Shown: positions 45,492 to 54,776 of the stretch, one piece after another
How positions within the stretch are numbered: the first letter of the stretch is position 1
Layout: each line of letters starts with the position of its first letter
Source of the DNA: Planctomycetota bacterium
GTDB taxonomy: Bacteria > Planctomycetota > UBA11346
Reading direction: 5' to 3'
DNA: 64,000 bases
Assembly: GCA_014193115.1 (NCBI GenBank)
Contig: BJHQ01000011.1
Location: forward strand, 89,398-153,397
Notes under the pieces: model-generated
Databases searched by the model: none
What the model was told of the DNA's origin: nothing
Seen by the model: only the letters and a program-made list of their open reading frames with translations
Position numbers and translations under genes: made by a program

Positions 45492-46394
45492 TTAACTGTG
45501 GTGCTCGAACCCGGTCCAGGGGAGCGGGATCACCCGGCCACCGGCTTCGACGAAGGCTCCGGGTTCTGGCAGGAGCCAGCCGACCCGCGCCGGTGGTACG
45601 GGGAATGGCCAGGCGAGCTGGAGGTTCGGCCAATGTTCAGGAGCGACGGCCGCGAGCAGTTCGTAATCTTCGCCGTCGCAGCAGGCCTGGCGGGCGGTGT
45701 CGGCCATGACCGGGACGTCGTCATGGACCGGGACCTCATCGGGCAGCAGCAGCACGCCGCAGCCGGAGGCCGCCGCCATTTTTGGGGCGTCGGCCGCGAG
45801 CCCATCGCTGAGATCCATCAGGGCATGGACCCAGGGGATGCTGGCCAGCCAGGCGCCTTCGGCCAACCGCGGTTCCGGGCGCAGGTGGCGGCCGCTGGCG
45901 AAGGATCCGCCCAGCGGTCCGGTGACGATGAGCAGGTCTCCGGGCTTGCCTCCCGATCGGCGTAGCAGCCGACCTGGGCGGCCATCGGCCTGGGCCGGTG
46001 CTTCGCCCCAGACCGTCACGGTGATTGCCAATTGATCAGCGGCGGTGGTATCGCCGCCCAGCAACGGGCAGGCGTGCCGCGATAATTCCTGGAATAATCC
46101 AGTCATCACAGCTGCTGCATCCCAGCGGGCCGGGCAGCAGAGCGCGACTACCGCACCGATCGGCCGGGCGCCCATCGCCGCCAGGTCGGACAGCGCCGCT
46201 GCGGCGGCCTTGCGCCCGACCAGGGCCGGCGGATCGCTGCTCAGGAAATGCCGGCCCTCGACGATGGCATCGGTGCTGAGAGCAGTGGGTCCGCCCGGGC
46301 GCCAAATGCAGCAATCGTCGCCGATACCCAGCCAGCCGTCGGGCAAGGTCTGAGGGAACGCCGCGACCTGGCGGATGAGTTCGTTTTCACGCAT
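45492..46394 (-). CDS. thiL: Thiamine-monophosphate kinase
   Basis: A 300-residue ThiL, which phosphorylates thiamine monophosphate to the diphosphate cofactor. Seen are GIGDDC near the start, STDAIVEGRHF, LSDLAAMGARP, LLGGDTT and LMDLSDGLAAD, all family hallmarks of Mg/ATP binding. The start at 46394 matches the family (MRENELI); a GTG at 46415 would add seven residues. The small coiled-coil gene lies 57 bp upstream. Confidence 0.92.
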   Translation of the reverse strand: MRENELIRQVAAFPQTLPDGWLGIGDDCCIWRPGGPTALSTDAIVEGRHFLSSDPPALVGRKAAAAALSDLAAMGARPIGAVVALCCPARWDAAAVMTGLFQELSRHACPLLGGDTTAADQLAITVTVWGEAPAQADGRPGRLLRRSGGKPGDLLIVTGPLGGSFASGRHLRPEPRLAEGAWLASIPWVHALMDLSDGLAADAPKMAAASGCGVLLLPDEVPVHDDVPVMADTARQACCDGEDYELLAAVAPEHWPNLQLAWPFPVPPARVGWLLPEPGAFVEAGGRVIPLPWTGFEHHS

Positions 46395-46451
46395 GGAGTG
46401 CGGCCGACTGGTCACCGCGCCGGCCGGCTGCTGGCCGGGGGCGGGCTGCGC

Positions 46452-46640
46452 TCAAGCCGGGATCAGTTCGCGGCGCCGCGCGCTGATCGACTCGCGCACC
46501 TGCCTGATGCGGGTTTCCAGCTCGGCCACCCGGGCTGGCGCGGCAGGGTAGACGGGATGGTAGAGCTCGTTGAGCGCCGCCAGCTGGGCGCGCAGCTCGT
46601 CACGCAGGGATTCCAGCTCCGGATCGCGATCTGCAGGCAT
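46452..46640 (-). CDS. Small coiled-coil protein
   Basis: A 62-residue protein, nearly all charged helix (ELESLRDELRAQLAALNEL and AELETRIRQVRESI), suggesting a short helical hairpin. No ribosome site is clear. It precedes thiL on the same strand. It may be real, but short helical frames also arise by chance in GC-rich DNA. Confidence 0.45.
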   Translation of the reverse strand: MPADRDPELESLRDELRAQLAALNELYHPVYPAAPARVAELETRIRQVRESISARRRELIPA

Positions 46641-46898
46641 GGGCGGGATGCTTGACCGGGGGACTGGCGGTCAAGCCTCACCAGGCGCAAGGTGTTGGCG
46701 TTATGCGTCGGCGTCCTGGTCAGCGCGGTCAGAAATGGCATTCCAGATGTCGGATCCACCTGGGCTGACGCCCTTGGCCCCGGGCTGACGCCATTGGCTG
46801 TCGCAGCGCCCCATCTGGGCACTCATCTCCCGCACGACGCGCAGAGAAATGCTCGGTCAGGTCTTGCCTGGGCACTGCTGGCCCGGCCCGCGGAAAAC

Positions 46899-47309
46899 TC
46901 AGTCTTCGATGACCTCGGCGACCACGTCCATGCCGTGGAGCTCGTCGGTGACGTCGGTCTCGCTGTCGCCGCCGATATGGAAATTGCCGTCATCATCGAC
47001 GTAATAGATCGATCCGGGCTTGCGCCCCTTGTAGCCGGGGATCTCGTGCCCGCCTTTGACCACGCACAATCCGAGCAGATCCGGGTTGTCGCCCGGCCGC
47101 GGGCAGCACACCAGCATCACCAGGCTGCCATTGCGGGAAACGAAGCGGCGGCCGGTGTATTGGTCGAGGGCCCGGCGGGAGGTCGAAAACCCGGTCAGCG
47201 ACAGGCCGAGCAAGGCCTCAGCCGACAACGGCTTGGTGTTGAAGCGCACCAGGTCGTCGTCGTTGGGGAGGCTCGACTGGCTGTCGTCCGCGGCTTCCTC
47301 TTCCGCCAT
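46899..47309 (-). CDS. Acidic protein of unknown function
   Basis: A 136-residue soluble protein with acidic ends (starts AEEEAADD, ends DVVAEVIED) and a central beta-rich part containing CCPRPGD and GGHEIPGYKG. GGAGG lies six bases before the ATG at 47309. It begins two bases after the stop of the GntR regulator, so the two form an operon. I recognise no family. Confidence 0.75.
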   Translation of the reverse strand: MAEEEAADDSQSSLPNDDDLVRFNTKPLSAEALLGLSLTGFSTSRRALDQYTGRRFVSRNGSLVMLVCCPRPGDNPDLLGLCVVKGGHEIPGYKGRKPGSIYYVDDDGNFHIGGDSETDVTDELHGMDVVAEVIED

Positions 47310-47311
47310 GG

Positions 47312-48358
47312 TCAGCCTCCAGCCGGTTCGTGGAGATCGCCATCGACCTGCATGCTGCGGTGGCTCTTGGTCTGCTCGTCGAGCAGGCGATGGAGTTCCA
47401 TCAGCGCGAGCTCGACCATCTCGTCGCGGCGCACCACCACCGCCGCCGGGCGGCGCGACAGTTCGAGCATCCGGTCGTCGCCGATGATGACCCGTTCAAG
47501 ACGCTGGCCGAGGGCCTTCACCGCCTGCACCGCCTCGACCGAACCGTTGTCGGGCATGATCAGGCCGTCGGGCATTTCCTTCAGCTGGCCGGCGCGGGCC
47601 GGAACCTCGGACAGATCCTTGAACAGCAGTTCGCTGTGCAGGGGCAGGGCGTCCTCCCAGAACGCGCTCTGCACGCCCGACAGCTCCTTCAAGGATTCAG
47701 GCTCGGGCAAGGTCACGCCGCGGACCTCGCGGACCCGGCCGATGAAGGCGATCCGCCGGCAGCCTTTGCGGATCAGGTGGCGGGCGGCGAGGTAGCCGCT
47801 GCGGAAGCTGTTGGGCACGATCGACGAGGCGTTGCACCGGCTCGGCGCGCAGCCCAGCACCAGCATCGGGCGGCGCAGATCGGCAAGCTGCTTGAGATGC
47901 GGTTCATGGGACAGGCCGATGCACAGGATCACCCGGCCCGGCTTGCGGATGCGGTCGACATCCGGGCCATACGGCGGGTCGCCAGCCTGGATGTGATAGC
48001 GTTCGATCTCGATGCCGTCGGCGGCGCAGCGCTCGCCGATGCGTTTTTCGACCTGGCCGTAGAAATCATCCTTCGGTTCGGCGCTGGTGGTGCCGACCAG
48101 CAAGGTCAATTTGCGATTGGGCAGGGATCTGACGAACAGGCCGACGCCGCGCCGGGCGGTGCACAGCCCCGATTCCATCAGCCGTGACACCACCTTGCTG
48201 ATGGTGTTGGGGCTGGCGGTGAAGCGCTTGGCCAGGGTCCGCACCGAGGGAAGGCGGCTCGAGGCGGGATAGTTCCCGGCCTCGATATCGCTGCGCATGA
48301 TGCGGTAGATTTCCTCCTGACTGGCCTTCTCCTTGGAGACTTCCTTACCTTCGGTCAT
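47312..48358 (-). CDS. GntR-family regulator with C-terminal LacI/periplasmic-binding-like domain
   Basis: A 348-residue regulator. The N-terminal GntR winged helix (about 10-78) has YPASSRLPSVRTLAKRF and SPNTISKVVSRL. The C-terminal ~265 residues resemble the ligand domain of LacI-type repressors (LVLGCAPSRCNASSIVPNSF, then RRIAFIGRVRE). This GntR/LacI hybrid (AraR-like) usually senses a sugar. The start at 48358 has AAGGGA seven bases upstream. It leads the operon with the acidic protein gene; no sugar catabolic gene is adjacent. Confidence 0.88.
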   Translation of the reverse strand: MTEGKEVSKEKASQEEIYRIMRSDIEAGNYPASSRLPSVRTLAKRFTASPNTISKVVSRLMESGLCTARRGVGLFVRSLPNRKLTLLVGTTSAEPKDDFYGQVEKRIGERCAADGIEIERYHIQAGDPPYGPDVDRIRKPGRVILCIGLSHEPHLKQLADLRRPMLVLGCAPSRCNASSIVPNSFRSGYLAARHLIRKGCRRIAFIGRVREVRGVTLPEPESLKELSGVQSAFWEDALPLHSELLFKDLSEVPARAGQLKEMPDGLIMPDNGSVEAVQAVKALGQRLERVIIGDDRMLELSRRPAAVVVRRDEMVELALMELHRLLDEQTKSHRSMQVDGDLHEPAGG

Positions 48359-48467
48359 GCTGCTGTCCCTTCGCCAGGGTGGATCGGTCCTGGAACGATC
48401 GGCGCACTGCACGTCCCCGGGCTTCCCTGTCAATCATGCGTTGGACGAAGCGAACCGACGCGGCTGT

Positions 48468-49064
48468 TCACCGCAGCTGAGCGGCTATAGCGGCAGCGAT
48501 CTGGTCCGGATCACCGCTGCCGTCGATGCGGATGAGCTCGCCAGCCGACGCCAACGCGGCGTAGCCGGTGCGGACTTTTTCCAGATAGGCCAGGCCGCGC
48601 AGTTCGATGCGGTCGGCGGCGCCCCGGGTGGCAGCTCGCCGCCGTGCGCAGATCTCGACCGGCAAGTCCAGCCAGAAGGCGGCCTGGACGGTGGTACCGC
48701 CAATTGCCAGGGAAATCGCCGAACGGACCGGGCCTTCAGGCACGCCCAGACCGTGGCACTGGTAGGCAATGGTCGAGAACCAGAACCGGTCCAGGATCAC
48801 CCAGTGTTGGGCCGCAAGGGCCGGCGCGATCACTTCGGCGCAGAGTTGGGCCCGTGCTGCCAGATAACAGAACAGTTCGGCGGTGGGTGCTGCCTTGGTC
48901 GCAGGATCGAGCAGCAGGCTGCGCAGGCGTTCGCCCAACTCACTGCCGCCAGGCTCGCGCAGCTCCACCACGGTCGAGCCGCTCTGGCGCAGGGTGGTCG
49001 CCAGCCGACGAGCCTGGGTGCTCTTCCCACAGCCATCGACCCCTTCGAACACGATCAGCGGCAT
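48468..49064 (-). CDS. tmk: Thymidylate kinase
   Basis: A 198-residue thymidylate kinase, which makes dTDP from dTMP. The P-loop FEGVDGCGKST, LREPGGSELG, DRFWFSTIAYQ and the LID region rich in Arg (RRRAATRGAADRI) are present. The start at 49064 follows GGAGG closely. It is divergent from the TPR gene at 49260. Confidence 0.93.
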   Translation of the reverse strand: MPLIVFEGVDGCGKSTQARRLATTLRQSGSTVVELREPGGSELGERLRSLLLDPATKAAPTAELFCYLAARAQLCAEVIAPALAAQHWVILDRFWFSTIAYQCHGLGVPEGPVRSAISLAIGGTTVQAAFWLDLPVEICARRRAATRGAADRIELRGLAYLEKVRTGYAALASAGELIRIDGSGDPDQIAAAIAAQLR

Positions 49065-49259
49065 GGGCCTCCAAGCACCGGCGAGGCCGGGACCGACGTG
49101 TCGGACGATACGGGAATCACCCGGCGGCCAACCGGTTCCCCACCGGGCCCAAAGCCTGAATGAACCACTGCGCGCCTGTTCATCCGGCTGCCATCCGCCC
49201 CGCGTCGCTGCCGGTGGCGGACGCGGCATGAGCGATACCTTGCACCGCGGAGGCAGACC

Positions 49260-50915
49260 ATGTCGCCCGACGCCCCGACCACACCAGCCGCTTCCCTCGA
49301 TGATCAGGCCGCCGGCGAACGCCGGCTCGGGCTGCTGATCCTCGAGAACAAGACCGGAGCCGCACTGGCCGCCGGGGTGCCCCACCTGCGCAAAGCAGCA
49401 GCGCTGTGGGAGCAGGCCGGGCGGCCTTCGCGCAAAGCCGAATCGCTGATCGATCTCGGCCGTCTGCACACCAAGATGGGGCGCCACGCGGACGCGGCCG
49501 AGGCCTATACCGAGGCGCTGCGGGTGCTCGACTCGCTGGGCGAGCAGCGGGCTGCGCTAGAGGCCGCCAGCCAGTCGGCGCTGTGCTGGCTTCGCCAGGC
49601 TGAGCACGGCAAGGCGCTGATCAGTTCGACCCGGGCGGTGGAGCTGGCCGAGGCGCTCAACGATCACGTCCAGACCGCCTTCGCCCTGGCCGACCTTGGT
49701 CAGGTCCACATCGCCCGGCAGGACCATGCTGCGGCCCTGGCAGCGCTGGCCCGGGCGCTGACCATCTTCACCAATTTCCGCAAAGGCGTGCAGCGGGCGG
49801 CGGTGCTTGAACTGATGGCGTCGGCCCACGCCGTGGCCGGGGATCTCGCCCAGGCTGGTGACAGCTACGAGCGTTCAGCCGCTTTATCGCTGGAATTGGC
49901 CAGATCCTACGAGGCGACCGAAACCCTGGCCCATTATGCCGATCTGCTCCGCGATCGCGGCGATCTGGCTGCCGCGCTGGCGGTGCACGAACGCTGCCTG
50001 GTCATCCACCGCCAATCCGGCAACAAAGCGCTTGAGGCCCAGGCCCTGCGGCGGATCGGTGTCGTCCAGGTCAAAGTGGGGGCGCTCGACCAGGCTCGCG
50101 TCGCCTACCAGCGCAGCCTCGATCTGTGCCAGGCGGTCGAGGACAAAGACGGGATCAGCCGATCGCTCTACCTGCTCGGCGCCAGCGCGGCGCGCAGTGG
50201 CGACGTGGACGGCGCCATCACCCGCTTCAGCGAAAGCCTCGCCGCCGCGGAAAGGCACGACAATCTTCAGCATCAGGAGCAGGCCCTGGCCGCCTTGGCC
50301 AATGTCCATCGCCAGCGCGGCGCAGCCGCCGATGCCCTGGCGGCGATGCAACGCTGGGTCGAAATCCTGAAACGGCTCGGCGAAAGGGCCGATACCTTGC
50401 GGGTCATCGGCCAGATCGCAGAGGTCCACCGCGAACAGGGTCATACCGCCGAGGCCGAGGCGACCCTGCGCAAGCTGATCGATGTGACCACCCGGCCCGA
50501 AGACGTGCGCGAGCGGCGCCGTGCGAAAGCCGCACTCGGCCTGCTGCTGTCGCGTCATGGCGACCTGGCCGAAGCCACGGATCTGCTCGACCAGGCCTTG
50601 GCCGAGCACGGCAATGAAGAGCCGGCGGAACAGGCCCGTCTGCTCGAACAGGTCGGGACCAATCGCCTGAAGCAGGGCGATGCCGAAGCCGGCCGGGCGC
50701 ACTACGAGTTGGCCTTGGCCTGCCTCGACCGCCAGGACGACCCGAAGCTTCGGGCCAAAATCCTGGTCGGGCTGGGCAATGCCCACAGCGCTGGCGGCGA
50801 CCGCGATCAGGCCAAGGACTTCCTCGACCGCGCCGCCGAAGTCAGCGAACGCCAAGGGGACCTGCGCGCCACCACCATCATCCGCCGCGCTACCCGCGAC
50901 TTGTCGGCGCGATGA
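49260..50915 (+). CDS. TPR-repeat protein
   Basis: A 551-residue soluble protein made almost wholly of tetratricopeptide repeats, about a dozen, for example GRLHTKMGRHADAAEAYTEA and GVVQVKVGALDQARVAYQRS-like units. GGAGG lies six bases before the ATG. Its stop overlaps the start of the secreted protein gene (ATGA), so the two probably act together. The TPR array suggests a scaffold for a protein complex. Confidence 0.85.
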   Translation: MSPDAPTTPAASLDDQAAGERRLGLLILENKTGAALAAGVPHLRKAAALWEQAGRPSRKAESLIDLGRLHTKMGRHADAAEAYTEALRVLDSLGEQRAALEAASQSALCWLRQAEHGKALISSTRAVELAEALNDHVQTAFALADLGQVHIARQDHAAALAALARALTIFTNFRKGVQRAAVLELMASAHAVAGDLAQAGDSYERSAALSLELARSYEATETLAHYADLLRDRGDLAAALAVHERCLVIHRQSGNKALEAQALRRIGVVQVKVGALDQARVAYQRSLDLCQAVEDKDGISRSLYLLGASAARSGDVDGAITRFSESLAAAERHDNLQHQEQALAALANVHRQRGAAADALAAMQRWVEILKRLGERADTLRVIGQIAEVHREQGHTAEAEATLRKLIDVTTRPEDVRERRRAKAALGLLLSRHGDLAEATDLLDQALAEHGNEEPAEQARLLEQVGTNRLKQGDAEAGRAHYELALACLDRQDDPKLRAKILVGLGNAHSAGGDRDQAKDFLDRAAEVSERQGDLRATTIIRRATRDLSAR

Positions 50916-52660
50916 AGCAAGCCGGTCGGGCACCCGCCCGAAGCCGACCGCATCAGGTAGGTTGGTCTCTGATTCGACCGGCGGTTCCTGGCTGGTGCTG
51001 GTGCGCCCTGGCCCTGGTTCTTTCCCGTCTCACCGCTGGCGATCCGGTGGTGACGATGATCGGCGATCCGGTTCTGCGTGCCGGCATCCCGTGGCGAGTA
51101 GTGGTTTATGCCAGCGATCTGCCGACCTCGCCTGGACAGCTGCGCTTGATCCTCCGCCAGGGCGGCAAAGAACTCAGCGAGCTGCTGGTTGAGCTGCCCC
51201 AGGCCGCCCAGGCCGATGGCGCGGTGCTGGCGCCGGTGGCCGCGGTCGCCGGTCCAGATCCGGTCGCGATCGACCTGTCGGTTGAACGCCTGGAACGCAC
51301 CGCCGGCACCACCGACCGGGTCCTGGCCAGGGCGACCGCGACCATCCCCACAGCTGCCGGCATCGCCCGTGACTACCAGCATGCGGCCGCAGGCATCGTC
51401 GCCCGCGTCGGCGACAGGTCATCGGGAGATGCTGCGGACTTGCATCGCGCCCTGGGCGACCACCTGCTGACCCAGCCTCCGTCGCTTGCTGTCTGCACCA
51501 GGTTGGCCGTGCTCGCCGCGGCGCTGTCCGGTGAAGTCGCCGCTGCGGAACCCTTTGGCCGGCCATGGCGGGACGAGATCGATGGCGGCGTGCGCGGCGT
51601 CCGCCGGGCGGGCGAGTGGAGCCGCGCAGACGACCCGGTGGTGGCGGTGATCGGTTCTGCCGACCCGCTGCTTGGCGGAAGGATCTCCAGCGTTGATCCA
51701 GGTGAACTGCCACCGGCTCTGCTGGCGGGCAAGGTCGCGTTGGTGGCACCTGGCGGGAATCCACATTGGGCCGCGCAGCGCTTGCTAGCGCAAGCTGTCT
51801 TCGCTCAGTGCGGCAACTCATCCTGCTTCGGAGAAATCGAATCGACCAAACAGATGGCAATGCCTGTTGTGATAGTGGCCGGAATCGGCAGCGGCGCCGA
51901 AGCTGCCATCGTGTGGGCCCAGCGCCACGTCCCGTCGGGCATGCGACCTCCGGTGGTGCTGATCAATCCCCGGTTCGCACGCCTCGATCAACTGGGGGAT
52001 CCAGCGGATTTCCGAGGAGTTCCGCTCGTGGTGGTGGGCGACGGCGACCCCGCCGCAGAACGCTGGGTCACGTCCGTCGCTGCCGCTGGGGCGGCGATCA
52101 GCCGGCGCACGCCAGGCAGCCTGGTGGCTGACGACCTGGCGCCGCGCACCTGGCCAAAGGCGCTTCCCCAAAGCGCTTCGCCCCAGGCGCCATCCTATGC
52201 AGGTGGACCCTTCACGGTGGTCATCGGCACCGGCGAAAGCCTCGCCGCCGCTGCCGATGCCCGCGCCCTGGCTGAGCGTTTCGCTGAGGCCTGGCTGGCG
52301 TATTCGGGAGCACGTCCGCGTCTGGTCGAAGATTCCGCGCCAGAGACGGCATGGGTCGGCAACCTGGTGCTGATCGGCACGACGCGCAGCAATCGGGTGT
52401 TGGCGGGTTTGGCCGTGCAATGCAGCCGCAGCCAGCGGCCGCTGCCGGTGGAATGGGACCATCGCGAGCGGCGGTCGCAGGCGATGGGCAGGGTGGTGGT
52501 GGAGCATCGTTCCCTGATCCGGCCCTTCGCCTTGGCCTGGCCGTTCCCGGACCGGCCAGGCCGGCTCCTGGTGATCCTCGACGGCGCCCCGGCCTGGCCC
52601 ACTGCCCCCGGTTGGCGCCTGGGTGACCTGCCGCTGGCTGGACTCGGCGTGAGGCAATGA
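50912..52660 (+). CDS. Predicted secreted protein of unknown function
   Basis: A 582-residue protein with an N-terminal hydrophobic segment (about 28-42) after an Arg-rich leader, likely a signal peptide or anchor. The rest alternates alpha and beta and contains a segment (about 305-385) with strand-turn patterns like an alpha/beta hydrolase or Rossmann fold, but no active-site motif is clear. It is coupled to the TPR gene by a four-base overlap. Confidence 0.7.
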   Translation: MKQAGRAPARSRPHQVGWSLIRPAVPGWCWCALALVLSRLTAGDPVVTMIGDPVLRAGIPWRVVVYASDLPTSPGQLRLILRQGGKELSELLVELPQAAQADGAVLAPVAAVAGPDPVAIDLSVERLERTAGTTDRVLARATATIPTAAGIARDYQHAAAGIVARVGDRSSGDAADLHRALGDHLLTQPPSLAVCTRLAVLAAALSGEVAAAEPFGRPWRDEIDGGVRGVRRAGEWSRADDPVVAVIGSADPLLGGRISSVDPGELPPALLAGKVALVAPGGNPHWAAQRLLAQAVFAQCGNSSCFGEIESTKQMAMPVVIVAGIGSGAEAAIVWAQRHVPSGMRPPVVLINPRFARLDQLGDPADFRGVPLVVVGDGDPAAERWVTSVAAAGAAISRRTPGSLVADDLAPRTWPKALPQSASPQAPSYAGGPFTVVIGTGESLAAAADARALAERFAEAWLAYSGARPRLVEDSAPETAWVGNLVLIGTTRSNRVLAGLAVQCSRSQRPLPVEWDHRERRSQAMGRVVVEHRSLIRPFALAWPFPDRPGRLLVILDGAPAWPTAPGWRLGDLPLAGLGVRQ

Positions 52661-52669
52661 CCGGCACCC

Positions 52670-52981
52670 CGGGAGCGCAGGCTTCAGCCTGCTGGGTCCG
52701 CGCCCTGGGAGCGTCGAGCGCCAGCTCGGCCCGCACGCGTTGCCAGCTCTGCCTGGGAGAGCTACCCGGCAGCGCAGGCTTCAGCCTGCCGGGTCAGCGC
52801 CCTGGGAGCGCCGAGTGCCAGCTCGGCCCGCACCACGCGTTGCCAGCTCTGCCCGGGAGAGCTGCCTGGGAGCGCAGGCTTCAGCCTGCCGGGTCGTCAC
52901 TGGCGGTGCGGGCAGGCTGAAGCCTGCGCTCCCGGGGAAAGCCAAGCCCAGCCCAGCCGAGCTGGCGCTCGGCGCTCCCAA
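52670..52981. repeat. Patch of type A and type B hairpin repeats with a 100-bp duplication
   Basis: Type A (GCAGGCT tc AGCCTGC) is at 52670-52692, 52770-52792, 52866-52890 and inverted at 52911-52935. Type B (GCCGAGC gcca GCTCGGC) is at 52704-52730 and 52802-52828, and inverted at 52955-52981. A spacer containing CACGCGTTGCCAGCTCTGCC repeats at 52734 and 52834, a 100-bp period, showing duplication of an A+B+spacer block. It fills the gap between the secreted protein and OsmC genes. Confidence 0.88.
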
Positions 52982-53025
52982 TCCACCAGGGTTGTGCGCG
53001 GCGGCGCGCTGCGGAAGACGTCGCC

Positions 53026-53433
53026 ATGGTCACGTTTTCGCTCTCCTACCTCGGCGACCTGCGCTGCCGGAACATCCACGATCCCTCTGGCGCGGTGGTC
53101 GTTACCGACGCGCCGGTGGACAACCACGGTTTGGGCCAGGCACACTCGCCCACCGACTTGGTCGCTTCGGGCCTAGGCGTGTGCATGCTCACCGTGATCG
53201 GCATCATCGGGCGGCGCGACGGGATCGACCTGACCGGCATGACGGCCCGGGTCGAAAAGCACATGAGCACCGACCAACCGCGACGCATCGTGCGCATCGT
53301 CGTGCAGATCACCGTGCCCGGCGCGGTTCCTGCTGATCGACGGGCGGTGCTCGAACGCGCTGCTGCCACCTGTCCGGTGGCCAGCAGCCTGCACCCGGCC
53401 ATTGCGCAAGAACTGAGCTTTTCCTGGGGCTGA
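53026..53433 (+). CDS. OsmC/Ohr-family protein
   Basis: A 135-residue OsmC-type thiol peroxidase or related protein. The two conserved cysteines are seen in LGVCMLTVIG and ATCPVASSLHP. The family reduces organic hydroperoxides; some members have other roles. It stands alone after the hairpin patch, on the plus strand, convergent with rlmN. Confidence 0.88.
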   Translation: MVTFSLSYLGDLRCRNIHDPSGAVVVTDAPVDNHGLGQAHSPTDLVASGLGVCMLTVIGIIGRRDGIDLTGMTARVEKHMSTDQPRRIVRIVVQITVPGAVPADRRAVLERAAATCPVASSLHPAIAQELSFSWG

Positions 53434-53532
53434 TCCCCTGGGCGAGGCGATACCTGGGAGCGGCGAACCCCAGCTCGCCTGGTAGCGGTGCGGGAACCGA
53501 ATACGCGCAAATCGCGGCCTGAGTGCCGTCAA

Positions 53533-54600
53533 TCAGTGAACTGGCGCCTTTGCCGTTGCTTCCGCCCGGCGTCTCAGCTGACCACAGGCCGCATCGATGT
53601 CGGCACCGCGTTGGCCACGCACGGTGGCGTGACCGCCGAAACTGGCGACGGCGGCGGCGAAGCCTTTGACCTCGTTGGTGGTCGGACGGCGGTGCGGCGT
53701 GTCGATCACCGGGTTGAACGGGATCAGGTTGATGTGGGCTCCGTAGCGTAGCGCCAGCTTCGCCAGGTCGTGGGCGTGGCCGGTGGTCATGTTGGCGTCG
53801 GCCAGGAGCACATATTCCAGCGTCATCCGCCGGTTGACGAGAGTGCTGTAGTCGTCCATGGCCGCCATCAGCTCGGCCAGCGGCCAACGCCGGTTGAGCG
53901 GCACGATCCGGGAACGGGTCTCGTCGTCAGCAGCATGGATCGACAGCGCCAGGGTCACCTGGGGTTCGTCCACAGCCAACTGCCGGATCCGGGTCGCAAC
54001 CCCCGAGGTCGATACGGTAAACCGCCGGCGACCCAGGCCCAATCCATCGGGATCAGCCAGAACTCGGATGGCCTGGATCAGGTTGGCATAGTTGAACAGT
54101 GGCTCGCCCGAGCCCATGAACACCACATTGGTCACCGGGCGGACACGATGGTGGTGAAGGACCTGATAGGCGATCTCGCCGGCGGTCAGATCGCGCTCAA
54201 CTCCGTTCAATCCCGAGGCGCAGAACGTGCAGCCCACCGGGCAGCCGACCTGGGACGACACGCACACCGTATGGCGGGTGGCGGTGGGGATCGACACGCA
54301 TTCCACTAGTTTGCCATCGTGCAGTTTGAGCAACGTTTTGATCGTTCCGTCGCCAGCTTCCTGCCGGCGGTCCTCGACGGCCGGCAGCAGCGGGCCTTCA
54401 CCATCCAGGCCAGCCGCCAGGTTCTTGGGCCATCCTTTGATCTGCGCGGCCGACGTCGCACCTTGACGCCAGATCGCCTCACCGAGCTGCCGGCCACGGA
54501 ACGCCGGCAAGCCACGGGCGGCAGCCCAGGCACCGAGTTCGTCGATGGTCAGGCCGAGCAGGGAGCGCGGGGCGGGGAGCGGCGGTCGGGACGGGTCCAT
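53533..54600 (-). CDS. rlmN: Dual-specificity RNA methyltransferase RlmN
   Basis: A 355-residue radical SAM enzyme that methylates A2503 of 23S rRNA and A37 of some tRNAs. The iron-sulfur cluster motif is in GCPVGCTFCASG (CxxxCxxC), with FMGSGEPLFNY downstream and the methyl-carrying cysteine near the C-terminus (DIDAACGQL). The ATG at 54600 fits the family; the frame to 54675 is not needed. Confidence 0.95.
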   Translation of the reverse strand: MDPSRPPLPAPRSLLGLTIDELGAWAAARGLPAFRGRQLGEAIWRQGATSAAQIKGWPKNLAAGLDGEGPLLPAVEDRRQEAGDGTIKTLLKLHDGKLVECVSIPTATRHTVCVSSQVGCPVGCTFCASGLNGVERDLTAGEIAYQVLHHHRVRPVTNVVFMGSGEPLFNYANLIQAIRVLADPDGLGLGRRRFTVSTSGVATRIRQLAVDEPQVTLALSIHAADDETRSRIVPLNRRWPLAELMAAMDDYSTLVNRRMTLEYVLLADANMTTGHAHDLAKLALRYGAHINLIPFNPVIDTPHRRPTTNEVKGFAAAVASFGGHATVRGQRGADIDAACGQLRRRAEATAKAPVH

Positions 54601-54776
54601 CGTGGCTGGCTGGTGCAGGTTATCGCCTTCCTCAGCCAGGGCACGGTGGCTCTGGCAGCGGCCCGGGGCGATCACGGTCGTGTCGGGTCAGTGGCACAAG
54701 GTGTGTATCGCTGTTGCCTGAAACCGGCATCCAACGGTTGCATCGCTGACGCCGGACGACATAGCTGCCGACGCCC

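Noticed and set aside
52657..53020. Short frames through the hairpin patch near 52.7 kb
   Set aside because: They are translations of the palindromic repeats.
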